A stretch of DNA of 64,000 nucleotides from Streptomyces lateritius (GCF_014649715.1 NZ_BMTO01000004.1:139550-203549); one strand, 5' to 3'. Shown: positions 1 to 8,296, numbered from the stretch's first letter. Made by a program: numbers and translations. The notes: generated by a model not told the origin, from the sequence alone.

Positions 1-415
1 CGCCACCCACACCGTCAACTCCCGCTCCGCCGAACCCGTCGAGGCGATCCGCGGACTCACCGGCGGCTTCGGCGCCGACGTCGTCATCGAGGCGGTCGGC
101 CGCCCGGAGACGTACCAGCAGGCGTTCTACGCCCGCGACCTCGCCGGCACCGTCGTCCTCGTCGGCGTCCCCACCCCCGAGATGCGGCTCGAACTCCCGC
201 TGCTCGACGTCTTCGGCCGCGGCGGCGCGCTCAAGTCCTCCTGGTACGGCGACTGTCTGCCCTCCCGGGACTTCCCCATGCTCATCGATCTGCACCAGCA
301 GGGCCGTATCGACCTCGGCGCGTTCGTCACCGAGACCATCGGGCTCGGCGACGTCGAGAAGGCCTTCGCCCGCATGCACGAGGGCGACGTCCTGCGCTCG
401 GTGGTGGTCTTCTGA
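1..415 (+). CDS. mscR: S-(hydroxymethyl)mycothiol dehydrogenase, C-terminal part
   Basis: Only the last 137 codons lie in the window; the frame is open from base 2. The visible part is the C-terminal half of a medium-chain zinc alcohol dehydrogenase, with the end of the NAD-binding Rossmann fold ([10 protein letters not shown], then GTVVLVGVP) and the closing [14 protein letters not shown], which resembles class III mycothiol-dependent formaldehyde dehydrogenases. These oxidise S-hydroxymethyl mycothiol with NAD in the cytosol. Its stop TGA shares one base with the ATG of the next gene, a metallo-beta-lactamase-fold hydrolase; the same pair occurs in mycobacteria, which supports the assignment. 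Another zinc alcohol dehydrogenase cannot be excluded because the catalytic zinc ligands are outside the window. Confidence 0.72.
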   Translation, partial: ATHTVNSRSAEPVEAIRGLTGGFGADVVIEAVGRPETYQQAFYARDLAGTVVLVGVPTPEMRLELPLLDVFGRGGALKSSWYGDCLPSRDFPMLIDLHQQGRIDLGAFVTETIGLGDVEKAFARMHEGDVLRSVVVF

Positions 416-1044
416 TGGTGACCCGCGTCGACAACCTGGTCACCTCCGGCACCTTCTCGCTCGACGGCGGCACCTGGGACGTAGACAACAACGTCTGGAT
501 CGTGGGTGACGACTCGGAGGCGATCGTCATCGACGCCGCCCATGACGCCCCGGCCATCCTCGCCGCCCTCGACGGCCGCACCCTCCGCGCGATCGTCTGC
601 ACCCACGCCCACAACGACCACATCGACGCCGCCCCGGCCCTCGCCGCCGCCACCGGCGCCCGCATCCTGCTCCACGCCGACGATCAGCCGCTCTGGAAAC
701 AGACCCACCCCGACCACACCCCGGACGGGGAACTCACCGACGGCCAGACCCTGACCATCGCCGGCACGGACCTCCGGGTCCTGCACACCCCCGGCCACGC
801 CCCCGGCGCGGTCTGCCTGTACGCCCCCGACCTGGGCACCGTCTTCACGGGCGACACCCTCTTCCAGGGCGGTCCCGGCGCGACGGGCCGGTCCTTCTCC
901 CACTTCCCAACGATCATCGACTCGATCCGCGACCGCCTCCTCACCCTCCCGCCGGAGACGGTCGTCCGCACGGGCCACGGCGACTCCACGACCATCGGCG
1001 CGGAGGCCCCGCACCTTCAGGAGTGGGTCACTCGAGGCCACTGA
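415..1044 (+). CDS. MBL-fold metallo-hydrolase (mycothiol-linked formaldehyde detoxification partner)
   Basis: A 209-residue metallo-beta-lactamase-fold hydrolase. The metal-binding signature THAHNDHID lies near residue 62, followed by the downstream histidines in HTPGHAPGAV and the aspartate in FTGDTLF, so both metal sites look complete. The fold is typical of glyoxalase II-like thioester hydrolases. It starts at ATG 415, which overlaps the stop of the dehydrogenase, so the two are translationally coupled. I infer that it hydrolyses the S-formyl-mycothiol product, but the substrate is not shown by sequence. Its 3' end overlaps the convergent pseudouridine synthase gene by 17 bases. Confidence 0.85.
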   Translation: MVTRVDNLVTSGTFSLDGGTWDVDNNVWIVGDDSEAIVIDAAHDAPAILAALDGRTLRAIVCTHAHNDHIDAAPALAAATGARILLHADDQPLWKQTHPDHTPDGELTDGQTLTIAGTDLRVLHTPGHAPGAVCLYAPDLGTVFTGDTLFQGGPGATGRSFSHFPTIIDSIRDRLLTLPPETVVRTGHGDSTTIGAEAPHLQEWVTRGH

Positions 1045-1954
1045 GGCGCAGCCGGCTCTCGAAACGCATACCGGCACCCGTGACCGGGTCGGTGAACTCC
1101 AGCCTCCGCGCGAGCAGTTGCAGCGGACGGCCGAAGTCCTCCGGCCCGTCCTCACGGACCACGGGATAGAGGGGATCGTTGAGGATCGGCAGCCCCAGGG
1201 CGTTCATGTGCACCCGCAGCTGATGGGTCTGTCCGGTCGTCGGCAGCAGCCGGTACCGCCCCAGGCCGCCCCGGTGCTCCACCAGCTCGATCCGGCTCTC
1301 GCTGTTCGGCTCGCCCGGCTCCTGCCGGGCGGCCATCACCCCGCGCTCCTTCACGATCCGGCTGCGCACGGTCACCGGCAGCGCGAGACCCGGATCGTAC
1401 GCCGCCACCGCCTCGTACTCCTTGCGCACCAGCCGGTCCCGGAACAGCGTCTGGTACGCGCCCCGGTCCCGCTGCCGCACGACGAACAGCACCAGGCCGG
1501 CCGTCATCCGGTCGAGCCGGTGCGCCGGCTGCAACGCGGCCACCCCCAGCTCCCGCCGCAGCCGGGCCAGCGCGGTCTCGGTCACATGCCGCCCGCGCGG
1601 CATCGTCGCCAGGAAGTGCGGCTTGTCGGCGACCACGATCCGCTCGTCGCGGTACACGACCCCGATCTCGAACGGCACCCGCTCCTCCGGCGGGAAGTCG
1701 CGGTGGAACCACACCCGCGTCCCGGCGACGTACGGCTCGCCGCCGCTCAGCGGCCCGTCCACCCCCACGAACCGGCCGTCCCGCAGCATCTCCTCGACCC
1801 GCCCGACCCCGATCGCACCCCCGAACCGCGCCCGCAGATGCTCCCCGACGGTCGCCCACACCCGCCCCGGATCCCCGGGCAGGCGCACCACCGCCGGATC
1901 CACCCCCTCCCGCTGCGGCAGCGGGGCGGGAGGGGTTTTCGTCCTGCGTCTCAC
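1028..1954 (-). CDS. RluA-family pseudouridine synthase
   Basis: A 308-residue protein starting at GTG 1954. The RluA/RsuA catalytic motif HRLDRMTAGLVLFV carries the invariant aspartate, and the second conserved block TGQTHQLRVHM is present near residue 240. These enzymes isomerise uridine to pseudouridine in rRNA or tRNA. The N-terminal region before the catalytic domain (about residues 20-90) may be a small S4-like or other RNA-binding part, which I cannot place with confidence. It is convergent with and overlaps the MBL hydrolase by 17 bases. It lies downstream of tRNA-Leu but is separated from it by a strong hairpin. The RNA target is unknown. Confidence 0.85.
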   Translation of the reverse strand: MRRRTKTPPAPLPQREGVDPAVVRLPGDPGRVWATVGEHLRARFGGAIGVGRVEEMLRDGRFVGVDGPLSGGEPYVAGTRVWFHRDFPPEERVPFEIGVVYRDERIVVADKPHFLATMPRGRHVTETALARLRRELGVAALQPAHRLDRMTAGLVLFVVRQRDRGAYQTLFRDRLVRKEYEAVAAYDPGLALPVTVRSRIVKERGVMAARQEPGEPNSESRIELVEHRGGLGRYRLLPTTGQTHQLRVHMNALGLPILNDPLYPVVREDGPEDFGRPLQLLARRLEFTDPVTGAGMRFESRLRLSGLE

Positions 1955-1995
1955 CGGTCAACCGCCATCAGGAGCACTCGAACCACTCAAACAAG

Positions 1996-2022
1996 AAAGA
2001 CCCCACATGATGTGGGGTCTTT
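1996..2022 (-). terminator. Terminator of the tRNA-Leu gene
   Basis: A perfect 12-bp stem (arms 1996-2007 and 2011-2022) with a 3-base loop sits immediately 3' of the tRNA on the minus strand. The stem ends in AAA/TTT, so it could also act in the other direction. Confidence 0.8.
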
Positions 2023-2025
2023 CGC

Positions 2026-2113
2026 TGGTGTCCGAGGGGGGACTTGAACCCCCACGCCCGATAAAGGGCACTAGCACCTCAAGCTAGCGCGTCTGCCATT
2101 CCGCCACCCGGAC
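2026..2113 (-). tRNA. tRNA-Leu, anticodon GAG
   Basis: Read on the minus strand the sequence folds into a class II (long variable arm) tRNA. The 7-bp acceptor stem pairs GTCCGGG with CTCGGAC, the anticodon stem CTAGC/GCTAG encloses the loop TTGAGGT with anticodon GAG, and the T-loop block GGTTCAAGTCC is intact. A CCA end is encoded at 2026-2028. It decodes CTC and CTT leucine codons. Confidence 0.95.
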
Positions 2114-2322
2114 AAGGTGTCTGTCTTCCTGGCCCCTGGGCCGTTCCGACGTGGAAAACCATAGCAAACATTCGGAGTGGCCGATCACCACCCTCCCCGG
2201 GGTGAGAACCGTGTGACGGCCGCATGTCGGCCGGTGGGCGCCCTTGGGGCTCGGAGCGGGGCGCGGGAGGATGGGGGGCGAGCACCAGCAATCACGTGGG
2301 GCACGTAGTGGGAGGAAGCAGC

Positions 2323-3648
2323 GTGAGCGAGTCGAACACGGCCCGGAGCGTCACGGGCGAGGACGAGGTCGTGGACCTCTGTCGTGACCTCATCCGCATC
2401 GACACCAGCAACTACGGCGACCACTCCGGCCCCGGCGAGCGCGCGGCGGCGGAGTATGTCGCCGAGAAGCTCGCGGAGGTCGGACTCGAGCCGAAGATCA
2501 TCGAGTCGCACAAGGGCCGGGCGTCCACCGTCGCCCGTATCGAGGGAGAGGACCCGTCCCGGCCGGCGCTGCTCATCCACGGGCACACCGACGTCGTGCC
2601 GGCCAACGCCGATGACTGGACCCACCACCCCTTCTCCGGTGAGGTCGCCGACGGCTGTGTCTGGGGCCGGGGTGCCGTCGACATGAAGGACATGGACGCG
2701 ATGACCCTCGCGGTCGTCCGGGACCGGATGCGCAGCGGCCGCAAGCCCCCGCGCGACATCGTCCTCGCCTTCCTCGCCGACGAGGAGGCGGGCGGCACCT
2801 ACGGCGCCCGGCACCTGGTCGACAAGCACCGGGACCTGTTCGACGGCGTGACGGAGGCGATCGGCGAGGTCGGCGGCTTCTCCTTCACCGTCAACGAGAA
2901 CCTGCGGCTCTATCTCGTCGAGACGGCCCAGAAGGGCATGCACTGGATGCGCCTGACGGTCGAGGGCACGGCCGGCCACGGCTCCATGACCAACAACGAC
3001 AACGCGATCACGGAGCTCTGCGAGGCCGTGGGCCGCCTGGGCCGCCACCAGTGGCCGGTACGGATGACCAAGACCGTACGGTCTTTCCTGGACGAGCTCT
3101 CGGACGCCCTCGGCACCCCGCTCGACCCGGAGGACATGGAGGCCACGCTCGCCAAGCTCGGCGGCATCGCCAAGATGATCGGTGCCACGCTCCGCAATTC
3201 GGCCGCCCCGACGATGCTCGGCGCCGGGTACAAGGTGAACGTCATCCCCGGGCAGGCCACCGCGCACGTCGACGGACGGTTCCTGCCCGGTTACGAGGAG
3301 GAGTTCCTGGCCGATCTCGACCGCATCCTCGGCCCGCGGGTCAAGCGGGAGGACGTCCACGGGGACAAGGCCCTGGAGACCAGTTTCGACGGCGACCTCG
3401 TCGACGCGATGCAGCTGGCCCTCAGGGCGGAGGACCCGATCGCCCGGGCCGTGCCGTACATGCTCTCCGGCGGCACCGACGCCAAGTCCTTCGACGACCT
3501 CGGCATCCGCTGCTTCGGCTTCGCCCCGCTGAAGCTTCCGCCGGAGCTCGACTTCGCCGGGATGTTCCACGGCGTGGACGAGCGGGTGCCGGTGGACGGC
3601 CTGAAGTTCGGCGTCCGGGTCCTCGACCGGTTCATCGACGCGTCCTGA
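2323..3648 (+). CDS. M20 family metallopeptidase (dipeptidase/deacylase type)
   Basis: A 441-residue M20/M25/M40-type zinc amidohydrolase. Metal and catalytic motifs are intact: LLIHGHTDVVP (zinc histidine and catalytic Asp), WGRGAVDMKDMDA (bridging Asp), LADEEAGGTYG (catalytic Glu-Glu) and the C-terminal GGTDAKSF. GTG 2323 is preferred over upstream in-frame starts because GGAGG at 2311-2315 sits 7 bases before it and the family N-terminus begins there. It probably cleaves a small peptide or N-acyl amino acid in the cytosol; the substrate is not predictable. It is a single gene between the tRNA and the chaplins. Confidence 0.88.
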   Translation: MSESNTARSVTGEDEVVDLCRDLIRIDTSNYGDHSGPGERAAAEYVAEKLAEVGLEPKIIESHKGRASTVARIEGEDPSRPALLIHGHTDVVPANADDWTHHPFSGEVADGCVWGRGAVDMKDMDAMTLAVVRDRMRSGRKPPRDIVLAFLADEEAGGTYGARHLVDKHRDLFDGVTEAIGEVGGFSFTVNENLRLYLVETAQKGMHWMRLTVEGTAGHGSMTNNDNAITELCEAVGRLGRHQWPVRMTKTVRSFLDELSDALGTPLDPEDMEATLAKLGGIAKMIGATLRNSAAPTMLGAGYKVNVIPGQATAHVDGRFLPGYEEEFLADLDRILGPRVKREDVHGDKALETSFDGDLVDAMQLALRAEDPIARAVPYMLSGGTDAKSFDDLGIRCFGFAPLKLPPELDFAGMFHGVDERVPVDGLKFGVRVLDRFIDAS

Positions 3649-3716
3649 TTCCGCCCGTTCCGGTAATCGCCCACGCGTGCGTATGTGACCGGAACGAGTG
3701 AATGCACTCATACGCT

Positions 3717-3744
3717 CGTAGCCCCATAACTTCCCCCTCGTTAC
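3717..3744 (+). promoter_or_regulatory. Candidate sigma-BldN-type promoter for the short chaplin
   Basis: The hexamers CGTAGC (3717-3722) and CGTTAC (3739-3744) are separated by 16 bases, about 50 bases before the chaplin start. This resembles the BldN-type layout that I recall (CGTAAC, 16-base spacer, CGTTGA). The match is by eye and has one mismatch in the first box and two in the second. Confidence 0.45.
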
Positions 3745-3792
3745 AGGTGGTGCGGCCCGCGGTTGGGGCCGCATTGCCAACAAGGAGGAATA

Positions 3793-4026
3793 ATGATCAA
3801 GAAGGTCGTCGCTGCTGCGGCTGCCACTGGCGGTCTCGTTCTCGCGGGTGCGGGCATGGCCGTTGCCGACTCGGGTGCCCAGGGTGCTGCCCTCAATTCC
3901 CCCGGCATCGTCTCGGGCAACGCCGTTCAGGTGCCTGTTCACATCCCCGTGAACGCGTGCGGCAACACGATCTCCGTGGTCGGGCTGCTGAACCCCACCT
4001 TCGGCAACACCTGTGTCAACGCCTGA
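3793..4026 (+). CDS. chpH: Short chaplin (secreted amyloid surface protein)
   Basis: A 77-residue precursor made of a Sec signal peptide (MIKKVV..., hydrophobic core, cleavage near AVADS) and a single chaplin domain of about 50 residues. The domain has the family pattern NSPGIVSGN...VPVHIPVN, followed by the paired cysteines in NACGNT and FGNTCVN. Short chaplins self-assemble into amyloid fibrils at the air interface and coat aerial hyphae. ATG 3793 follows AAGGAGG at 3782-3788. The adjacent long chaplin matches the chpH-chpC pair of S. coelicolor as I recall it, so chpH is the likeliest name, but short chaplins are hard to tell apart. Confidence 0.85.
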   Translation: MIKKVVAAAAATGGLVLAGAGMAVADSGAQGAALNSPGIVSGNAVQVPVHIPVNACGNTISVVGLLNPTFGNTCVNA

Positions 4027-4061
4027 CGTTGTGCCCCGACCCGCGAGGGTCCGAGCCCAGG

Positions 4062-4098
4062 CCGGCCCCGGAGTGCGTGCCATGCGCTCCGGGGCCGG
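4062..4098 (+). terminator. Hairpin between the two chaplin genes
   Basis: A 12-bp GC-rich stem (4062-4073 with 4087-4098) lies 36 bases after the short chaplin stop. It probably ends or attenuates that transcript. No strong T-run follows. Confidence 0.6.
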
Positions 4099-4180
4099 TG
4101 GGCATTTCCGCCCCGGGCGACGTGCCCGGAGGCCCTCTTCTGAAGCCGAGCAGGCAGAAGCACAGAAGGCAGGACAAGCT

Positions 4181-4918
4181 ATGCGACAGGTCACGCGCAA
4201 GGGACTGATCACCGTTGCGGCCGCGGGCGGTGTCATCGCCCTCGGAGGTGGTTACGCGCACGCCGATGCGGGCGCGAACGGTACGGCCTCGAATTCGCCG
4301 GGCATCGCGTCCGGAAACTCCGTCCAGGCGCCGGTCCACGTTCCGGTGAACATCTGCGGAAACACCGTCAACGTCATCGGGTTGATCAATCCGGCGTTCG
4401 GCAACAAGTGCGCCAACGTCTCCAAGCCGGGCGGTGGTGGCGGTGGTTCGTCGGCCGAGGGGTCCACGAGCAACTCGCCCGGTATCGGCTCCGGCAACAA
4501 CGTGCAGGCGCCGGTCCACGTCCCCGTGAACGTGTGCGGGAACAGCGTCACGGGCGTCGGCGCCCTCAACCCGACGTTCGGCAACGAGTGCGACAACGGC
4601 ATCGAGCCGACGCACCCGGGCCACCCGGGAGAACCGGGCAACCCCGGAAACCCGGAGAACCCGGGCAACCCCGGGCACCCGGGGACGCCGACCGACCCGA
4701 GGACGCCGACCGGTCCGGGTGGCGGGACCGAGCACCCGGGCGGCCCCGCCACCCCGCAGGGGCCGAACGCTCCGGACACCCACACCACCACGGAGTCGGA
4801 CGCCACCGAGGAACTCGCGGAGACGGGTTCCGCCCCGCTCGGGATGATCATTCCGGCCGGCGCGGCGCTGCTGCTCGCCGGTTCCGTGATCTACCGCCGC
4901 GCCCGCCAGGCCGCCTAG
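4181..4918 (+). CDS. chpC: Long chaplin with two chaplin domains and a sortase signal
   Basis: A 245-residue precursor. In order: signal peptide (residues 1-28, ending YAHA), chaplin domain 1 (about 33-80), a short Gly linker, chaplin domain 2 (about 92-142), and a Pro-Gly rich spacer built of GNPGNP/GHPG-type triplets (about 146-215). It ends with the sorting signal LAETG, a hydrophobic segment and RRARQAA. Each chaplin domain keeps its cysteine pair. Sortase should link the protein covalently to peptidoglycan so that it anchors chaplin fibrils to the wall. ATG 4181 follows an AAGGCAGGA ribosome site. It probably has its own transcript, because a hairpin separates it from the short chaplin. 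Confidence 0.9.
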   Translation: MRQVTRKGLITVAAAGGVIALGGGYAHADAGANGTASNSPGIASGNSVQAPVHVPVNICGNTVNVIGLINPAFGNKCANVSKPGGGGGGSSAEGSTSNSPGIGSGNNVQAPVHVPVNVCGNSVTGVGALNPTFGNECDNGIEPTHPGHPGEPGNPGNPENPGNPGHPGTPTDPRTPTGPGGGTEHPGGPATPQGPNAPDTHTTTESDATEELAETGSAPLGMIIPAGAALLLAGSVIYRRARQAA

Positions 4919-4936
4919 GACACCGGCGCGACGCAC

Positions 4937-4963
4937 AAGGGGCCCCGCACGGCGGGGCCCCTT
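4937..4963. terminator. Bidirectional terminator after the long chaplin
   Basis: A perfect 12-bp stem (4937-4948 with 4952-4963) with a 3-base loop and A/T flanks lies between convergent genes ending at 4918 and 4969. Confidence 0.85.
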
Positions 4964-4968
4964 TCCTG

Positions 4969-5157
4969 TCACCAGGTGGCGCGGACCTGACGAATGATGC
5001 GCCGGCGCAGACGCACCCTGCGGCTGCCGTCCCGGTGCAGGGTGAGGCGGTCCAACTCCCAGTGTCCGTACTCGGCATGGTCGGTCAGGAGCCGCGTCGC
5101 CTCCTTGCGGGAGACGCCGCGCGGCACGTACACGTCGACAAATTCGTATTCCGGCAT
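4969..5157 (-). CDS. Small conserved protein, DUF5703 type
   Basis: A 62-residue protein beginning MPEYEFVDVYVPRGVSR and ending in a strongly basic stretch (RRVRLRRRII). I associate this pattern with the actinobacterial DUF5703 family, whose function is unknown. It has no membrane segment or signal peptide and is probably cytosolic. It is divergent from the 215-residue gene at 5205, with only 47 bases between the starts, so the promoters must overlap. Confidence 0.75.
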   Translation of the reverse strand: MPEYEFVDVYVPRGVSRKEATRLLTDHAEYGHWELDRLTLHRDGSRRVRLRRRIIRQVRATW

Positions 5158-5191
5158 CGCATCTATTGTGCGGGCACGGGCCCGGTACGGA

Positions 5192-5197
5192 TAGCGT
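5192..5197 (+). promoter_or_regulatory. -10 box of a leaderless transcript
   Basis: TAGCGT lies 7 bases before ATG 5205, and no Shine-Dalgarno sequence is present. This spacing puts the transcription start at or next to the A of the start codon. Confidence 0.55.
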
Positions 5198-5204
5198 CTG
5201 TCCT

Positions 5205-5852
5205 ATGTCTGATGCTGCGCAGCCCACGGCTGCCGAGGTACGTGCCGCCGCCGAGGCGGTCAAGGCCGCACTGGACCGTCACCTGGAGGCGGTCGAACGC
5301 CGCACCGGGGACGACGACCCGGCCGTCTACGAAGCCTTCAACGCCCTCGCCGCGGCGGCCGAGGCGTACGACGAGCGGCTCTACGACCGGTACGACGAGG
5401 TCACCCCCTTCGAGATCCCGGGCGCCGACGACTCCCTGCCGCCGTACACCGGGCCCGAGGAGCCGCACGCCCTCAGCGTGCTGATCCGTCGCGACTACGC
5501 CGTGGTGGAACCCGAGCGCCTGCTCGCCCAGGCCCAGCGCATCACCGACGTGGAGGGCGGCGAGGAGGGCGCGGAGTCCGCCGCCGTGGTCGGGGCCAGC
5601 ACGCACGCGGCACTCGGTGTGCTCTTCGGTGAGTACGAACCCGACGAAATCGCCTCCCGTCACAAGGAGTTCGGCCTGGAGGAGGGCGACTCCACGCTCT
5701 GGGTCTCCGCGGCCGAGGACCTGCCGGAACCGGGGGAGTGGCTGCACGCCCCCTTCGAGCAGGCCGACCCGGAGCGGATCGTCTGCCGCTTCGACGTGAG
5801 CGCGGTCTTCGACGACGAGCTGGACGACGACCTGGAGGAGCAGGAGGCCTGA
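5205..5852 (+). CDS. Conserved acidic protein of unknown function
   Basis: A 215-residue, strongly acidic protein. The N-terminus (residues 1-60) is Ala/Glu rich and predicted helical, the middle has a VLIRRDYAVVEPERLL segment, and the C-terminus ends in an Asp/Glu run (DDELDDDLEEQEA). No catalytic motif, signal peptide or membrane segment was recognised. ATG 5205 is chosen over an upstream in-frame start because a -10 box is placed for leaderless initiation there. I recognise it only as a conserved streptomycete hypothetical. It is transcribed toward the RecD2-like gene and separated from it by a 20-bp stem terminator. Confidence 0.75.
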   Translation: MSDAAQPTAAEVRAAAEAVKAALDRHLEAVERRTGDDDPAVYEAFNALAAAAEAYDERLYDRYDEVTPFEIPGADDSLPPYTGPEEPHALSVLIRRDYAVVEPERLLAQAQRITDVEGGEEGAESAAVVGASTHAALGVLFGEYEPDEIASRHKEFGLEEGDSTLWVSAAEDLPEPGEWLHAPFEQADPERIVCRFDVSAVFDDELDDDLEEQEA

Positions 5853-5933
5853 CGGCCCGGGCCGCGCGTCCGGGGCGGCGCGCCGCCCCGGTACGTCCTC
5901 CGGTGCGGGTACGGACCTGTGGGCGGGTGAGTG

Positions 5934-5976
5934 CGGAGGAGGGCGGGGCGCCTCACAGGTGCCCCGCCCTCCTCCG
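5934..5976. terminator. Strong bidirectional terminator
   Basis: A continuous stem of about 20 bp (5934-5953 with 5957-5976, one G-T pair) with a 3-base loop lies between convergent genes that end at 5852 and 6017. Confidence 0.85.
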
Positions 5977-6016
5977 TCTCCGGCCGTACCCCGCCGTACG
6001 TCAGTCCTCCCGTACC

Positions 6017-8296
6017 TCAGTCCTCCGCGGCGGCCAGCAGCGCTTCCAGGAGCGGTCGCAGCCGGGTCGTACGGTCCTGCAAGACGCCCTCCGCCACCGC
6101 CCTTGGCAGGGCCTGGTCCACGCCGTGGACGACCGACAGATGGCGCTCGGCACGGCCGAAGGCCGTGTACACCCAGGCCCGGCTCAGGCCCTGGGCCGCG
6201 TCGCCCGGCAGGACGACGACCGCCGCGGGCCAGCGCATCCCGGCCGCCTGGTGCGCGGTCAGCGCCCAGCCGTGCCGCAGAGCCGCCTCCACCCGCTCCT
6301 TCGGTACGAGGAGCTTCTCGCCCTCACACTCCACGTGCAGCCCCTCCCCGTCGGCCGAGACGACCGTCCCGGTCACCGTCCGCCCCGGCGCCGGGACGTA
6401 CGCCACCCGGTCGCCCGGGTCGAAGCCGCCGAAGCGGCCGGGCCCGGGATTGAGCCGATGCTTCAGCGCCGCGTTCAGCGCGCGGGTGCCGGCCGAGCCG
6501 CCGTGGCCGACCGTGATCACCTGCGTCCGCTCGGACGGCACGCCGATCGCCCGCGGGACGGAGTCCGCGACCAGCTGGACCGTGCGGTGGACGGCCTCGC
6601 CCGCGTCCCGGACCGGGACGATCACGACCTCCTTGCCGGGGGCCTCGACCTGGTTCAGCTCGCCGATGCCGATCCCCGAGACGAGCTCGCCGATCGGACC
6701 GGGGTCGGGCACGCGGGAGGCGATCTGGGGGCACACCCGGGCCGCCAGCAGATCGCCGAAGACCCGGCCCGCGCCCGCCGACCCGAGGACGGCGGGGTCG
6801 CCGCTGAGGACCAGACGGCAACCGTCGGGCAACGACTCCACGAGCATCGCCGCGCTCTCGACGTCCAGCTGCGGCGCGTCGAGGACCACGAGCAGGTCGA
6901 GGGCGAGAGCACCTTCCTCGTCACGGCCGGGGCCTGCCGCCCCGGACAGCAGTGCGGCGACCGTGAGCGCCTGGGCGCCGAGGCGCCGGACGCCGTTCTC
7001 ACTGTGGGCCGCGACCGCCACTCTCAGGCCCCGCTCGCCGGCGGCCTCCGCGAGCGCCACCGGCTCACTGCGGGCCGCCTCGCCACCGGTGTGCAGCACC
7101 AGGCCGTGCGCGCCGGCGGCCCGGACCAGCTCCGGGCCCTCCCAGACGTCCGGGGCGACGGTCTTGACCAGGCGGGCCAGGCCGTCGGCCAGGCTCTCCT
7201 CGGCGAGGGCGTACCGGTCGAGCCCGAGCAGCACGGGAACGTCCAGGTCGGTGTCGGGTCCCTCCGGCCGGGCCGCCTCCTCCTCGCCGCTCTCGGCCGT
7301 CTCGGCGGCTTCGACTCCGTCCGCGCCTTCCTCGGTCTCCTCCTGGAAGACCAGCACCGCACCCTCGGCGACCGCCTGCTGGACCGCCTCCTCCGGGTCC
7401 GGCACCGACAGCTTGGCGAGCCCGGACCGGACGGCCGAGTCCTCCAGGGCCGTGTGCCCCTTCAGCGCGGCCCGCTCGAGGAGCCAGGTCACCAGCGCGA
7501 CGGCGCGGCGCGGATCGCCGGGTCCGCACTCGGGACCGAGCAGGGCCCGGGCGAACCCGTCCGCGTGCTCGGGCTGCACCCCGGGGACCGAGAGCAGCCG
7601 CCACGGGTCCTCGCGCAGCGCCTGGGCGGCGCCCTCCCCGAGCGTGGTCGCGACCGGCCCCGCCAGCGTCTCGGGCGCCCCGCCGCTCGCGAGGACCTCG
7701 CGCACGGCCGCCTGCACCGCGGGGCCTGCCGTCGGCGGCCCGGCAGGCGGGCGTACCGCCGTGACCGGCGCGGAGGCCGGCGCCGGTGCGGGCCGGGGCG
7801 GGGGCTCCGGTGCTTCGAAGAACGCGGTGCCCGGGGTCGTACCGCTCTCCACGGCCCGTACCGCCGCCAGCAGGTCGGCCGCCTTGCCGCTGAGCTTGGT
7901 GCCCGCCTCGATGGGGGCTTCCTTCTCGGCCTTGCGCTGCTCGATCCGGGCCCGCAGCTCCCGCTGCGCCTCCAGCTCGGCCTGCGCCTCGGAGAGCTCG
8001 GCGGCCTTCGCCGCCTCCTCGGCGCCCGCGTCGGCGGCGGGCTCCGAGCCGGCCTCGACGTCGGCCGGCGTGCCCCCGTCCGCGTCCGTGTCGGCCGGTG
8101 GAGCGTCCCCCTCGACTGCCGCCGGCGTCGCCTCGTCCGCGTCCGTGTCGGCCGGTGGAGCGTCCCCCTCGACTGCCGCCGGCGTCGCCTCGTCCGCCAC
8201 CGGTCCCGCGGCGGCCGGCTCCACGACGGCCTCGTCGTTCTCGCCCCGCACGGGCTCGGCGGCCTCGGGAGTGGTCTCCCGGGAAGGCTCGGTCAC
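6017..8296 (-). CDS. RecD2-like helix-hairpin-helix protein with degenerate ATPase site
   Basis: A 759-residue protein. Residues 1-95 are acidic and Ala/Pro rich and contain a 19-residue tandem repeat. Residues about 185-320 resemble the RecD2 N-terminal helix-hairpin-helix region (LLSVPGVQPEHADGFARALL). Residues about 395-759 resemble the helicase core: LVLSGDPAVLGSAGAGRVF stands where RecD has its GDPxQLP block, and ALTAHQAAGMRW is the C-terminal motif that contacts DNA/ATP. The Walker A region reads LHTGGEAARS with no invariant lysine, and the Walker B region LVVLDAPQLD lacks the DE pair, so ATP-driven unwinding is unlikely. It starts at GTG 8296, overlapping the stop of the upstream aldo/keto reductase by 4 bases. 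It may be a DNA-binding or regulatory relic of RecD2; its role is unknown. Confidence 0.75.
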   Translation of the reverse strand: MTEPSRETTPEAAEPVRGENDEAVVEPAAAGPVADEATPAAVEGDAPPADTDADEATPAAVEGDAPPADTDADGGTPADVEAGSEPAADAGAEEAAKAAELSEAQAELEAQRELRARIEQRKAEKEAPIEAGTKLSGKAADLLAAVRAVESGTTPGTAFFEAPEPPPRPAPAPASAPVTAVRPPAGPPTAGPAVQAAVREVLASGGAPETLAGPVATTLGEGAAQALREDPWRLLSVPGVQPEHADGFARALLGPECGPGDPRRAVALVTWLLERAALKGHTALEDSAVRSGLAKLSVPDPEEAVQQAVAEGAVLVFQEETEEGADGVEAAETAESGEEEAARPEGPDTDLDVPVLLGLDRYALAEESLADGLARLVKTVAPDVWEGPELVRAAGAHGLVLHTGGEAARSEPVALAEAAGERGLRVAVAAHSENGVRRLGAQALTVAALLSGAAGPGRDEEGALALDLLVVLDAPQLDVESAAMLVESLPDGCRLVLSGDPAVLGSAGAGRVFGDLLAARVCPQIASRVPDPGPIGELVSGIGIGELNQVEAPGKEVVIVPVRDAGEAVHRTVQLVADSVPRAIGVPSERTQVITVGHGGSAGTRALNAALKHRLNPGPGRFGGFDPGDRVAYVPAPGRTVTGTVVSADGEGLHVECEGEKLLVPKERVEAALRHGWALTAHQAAGMRWPAAVVVLPGDAAQGLSRAWVYTAFGRAERHLSVVHGVDQALPRAVAEGVLQDRTTRLRPLLEALLAAAED
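8078..8191 (-). repeat. Two-copy 57-bp in-frame tandem repeat
   Basis: Two identical 57-bp copies (8078-8134 and 8135-8191), with a diverged third at lower coordinates, encode the repeat DEATPAAVEGDAPPADTDA in the acidic N-terminus of the RecD2-like protein. Perfect identity suggests recent slippage. Confidence 0.9.

Noticed and set aside
1028..1044. Frameshift suspected where the MBL hydrolase and pseudouridine synthase genes overlap
   Set aside because: Both proteins end normally; it is a simple 17-base convergent overlap.
4610..4780. Collagen-like or CRISPR-like short repeats in the long chaplin gene
   Set aside because: The repeats are in-frame Pro-Gly-Asn/His triplet codons of the cell-wall spacer, with no constant repeat/spacer structure.
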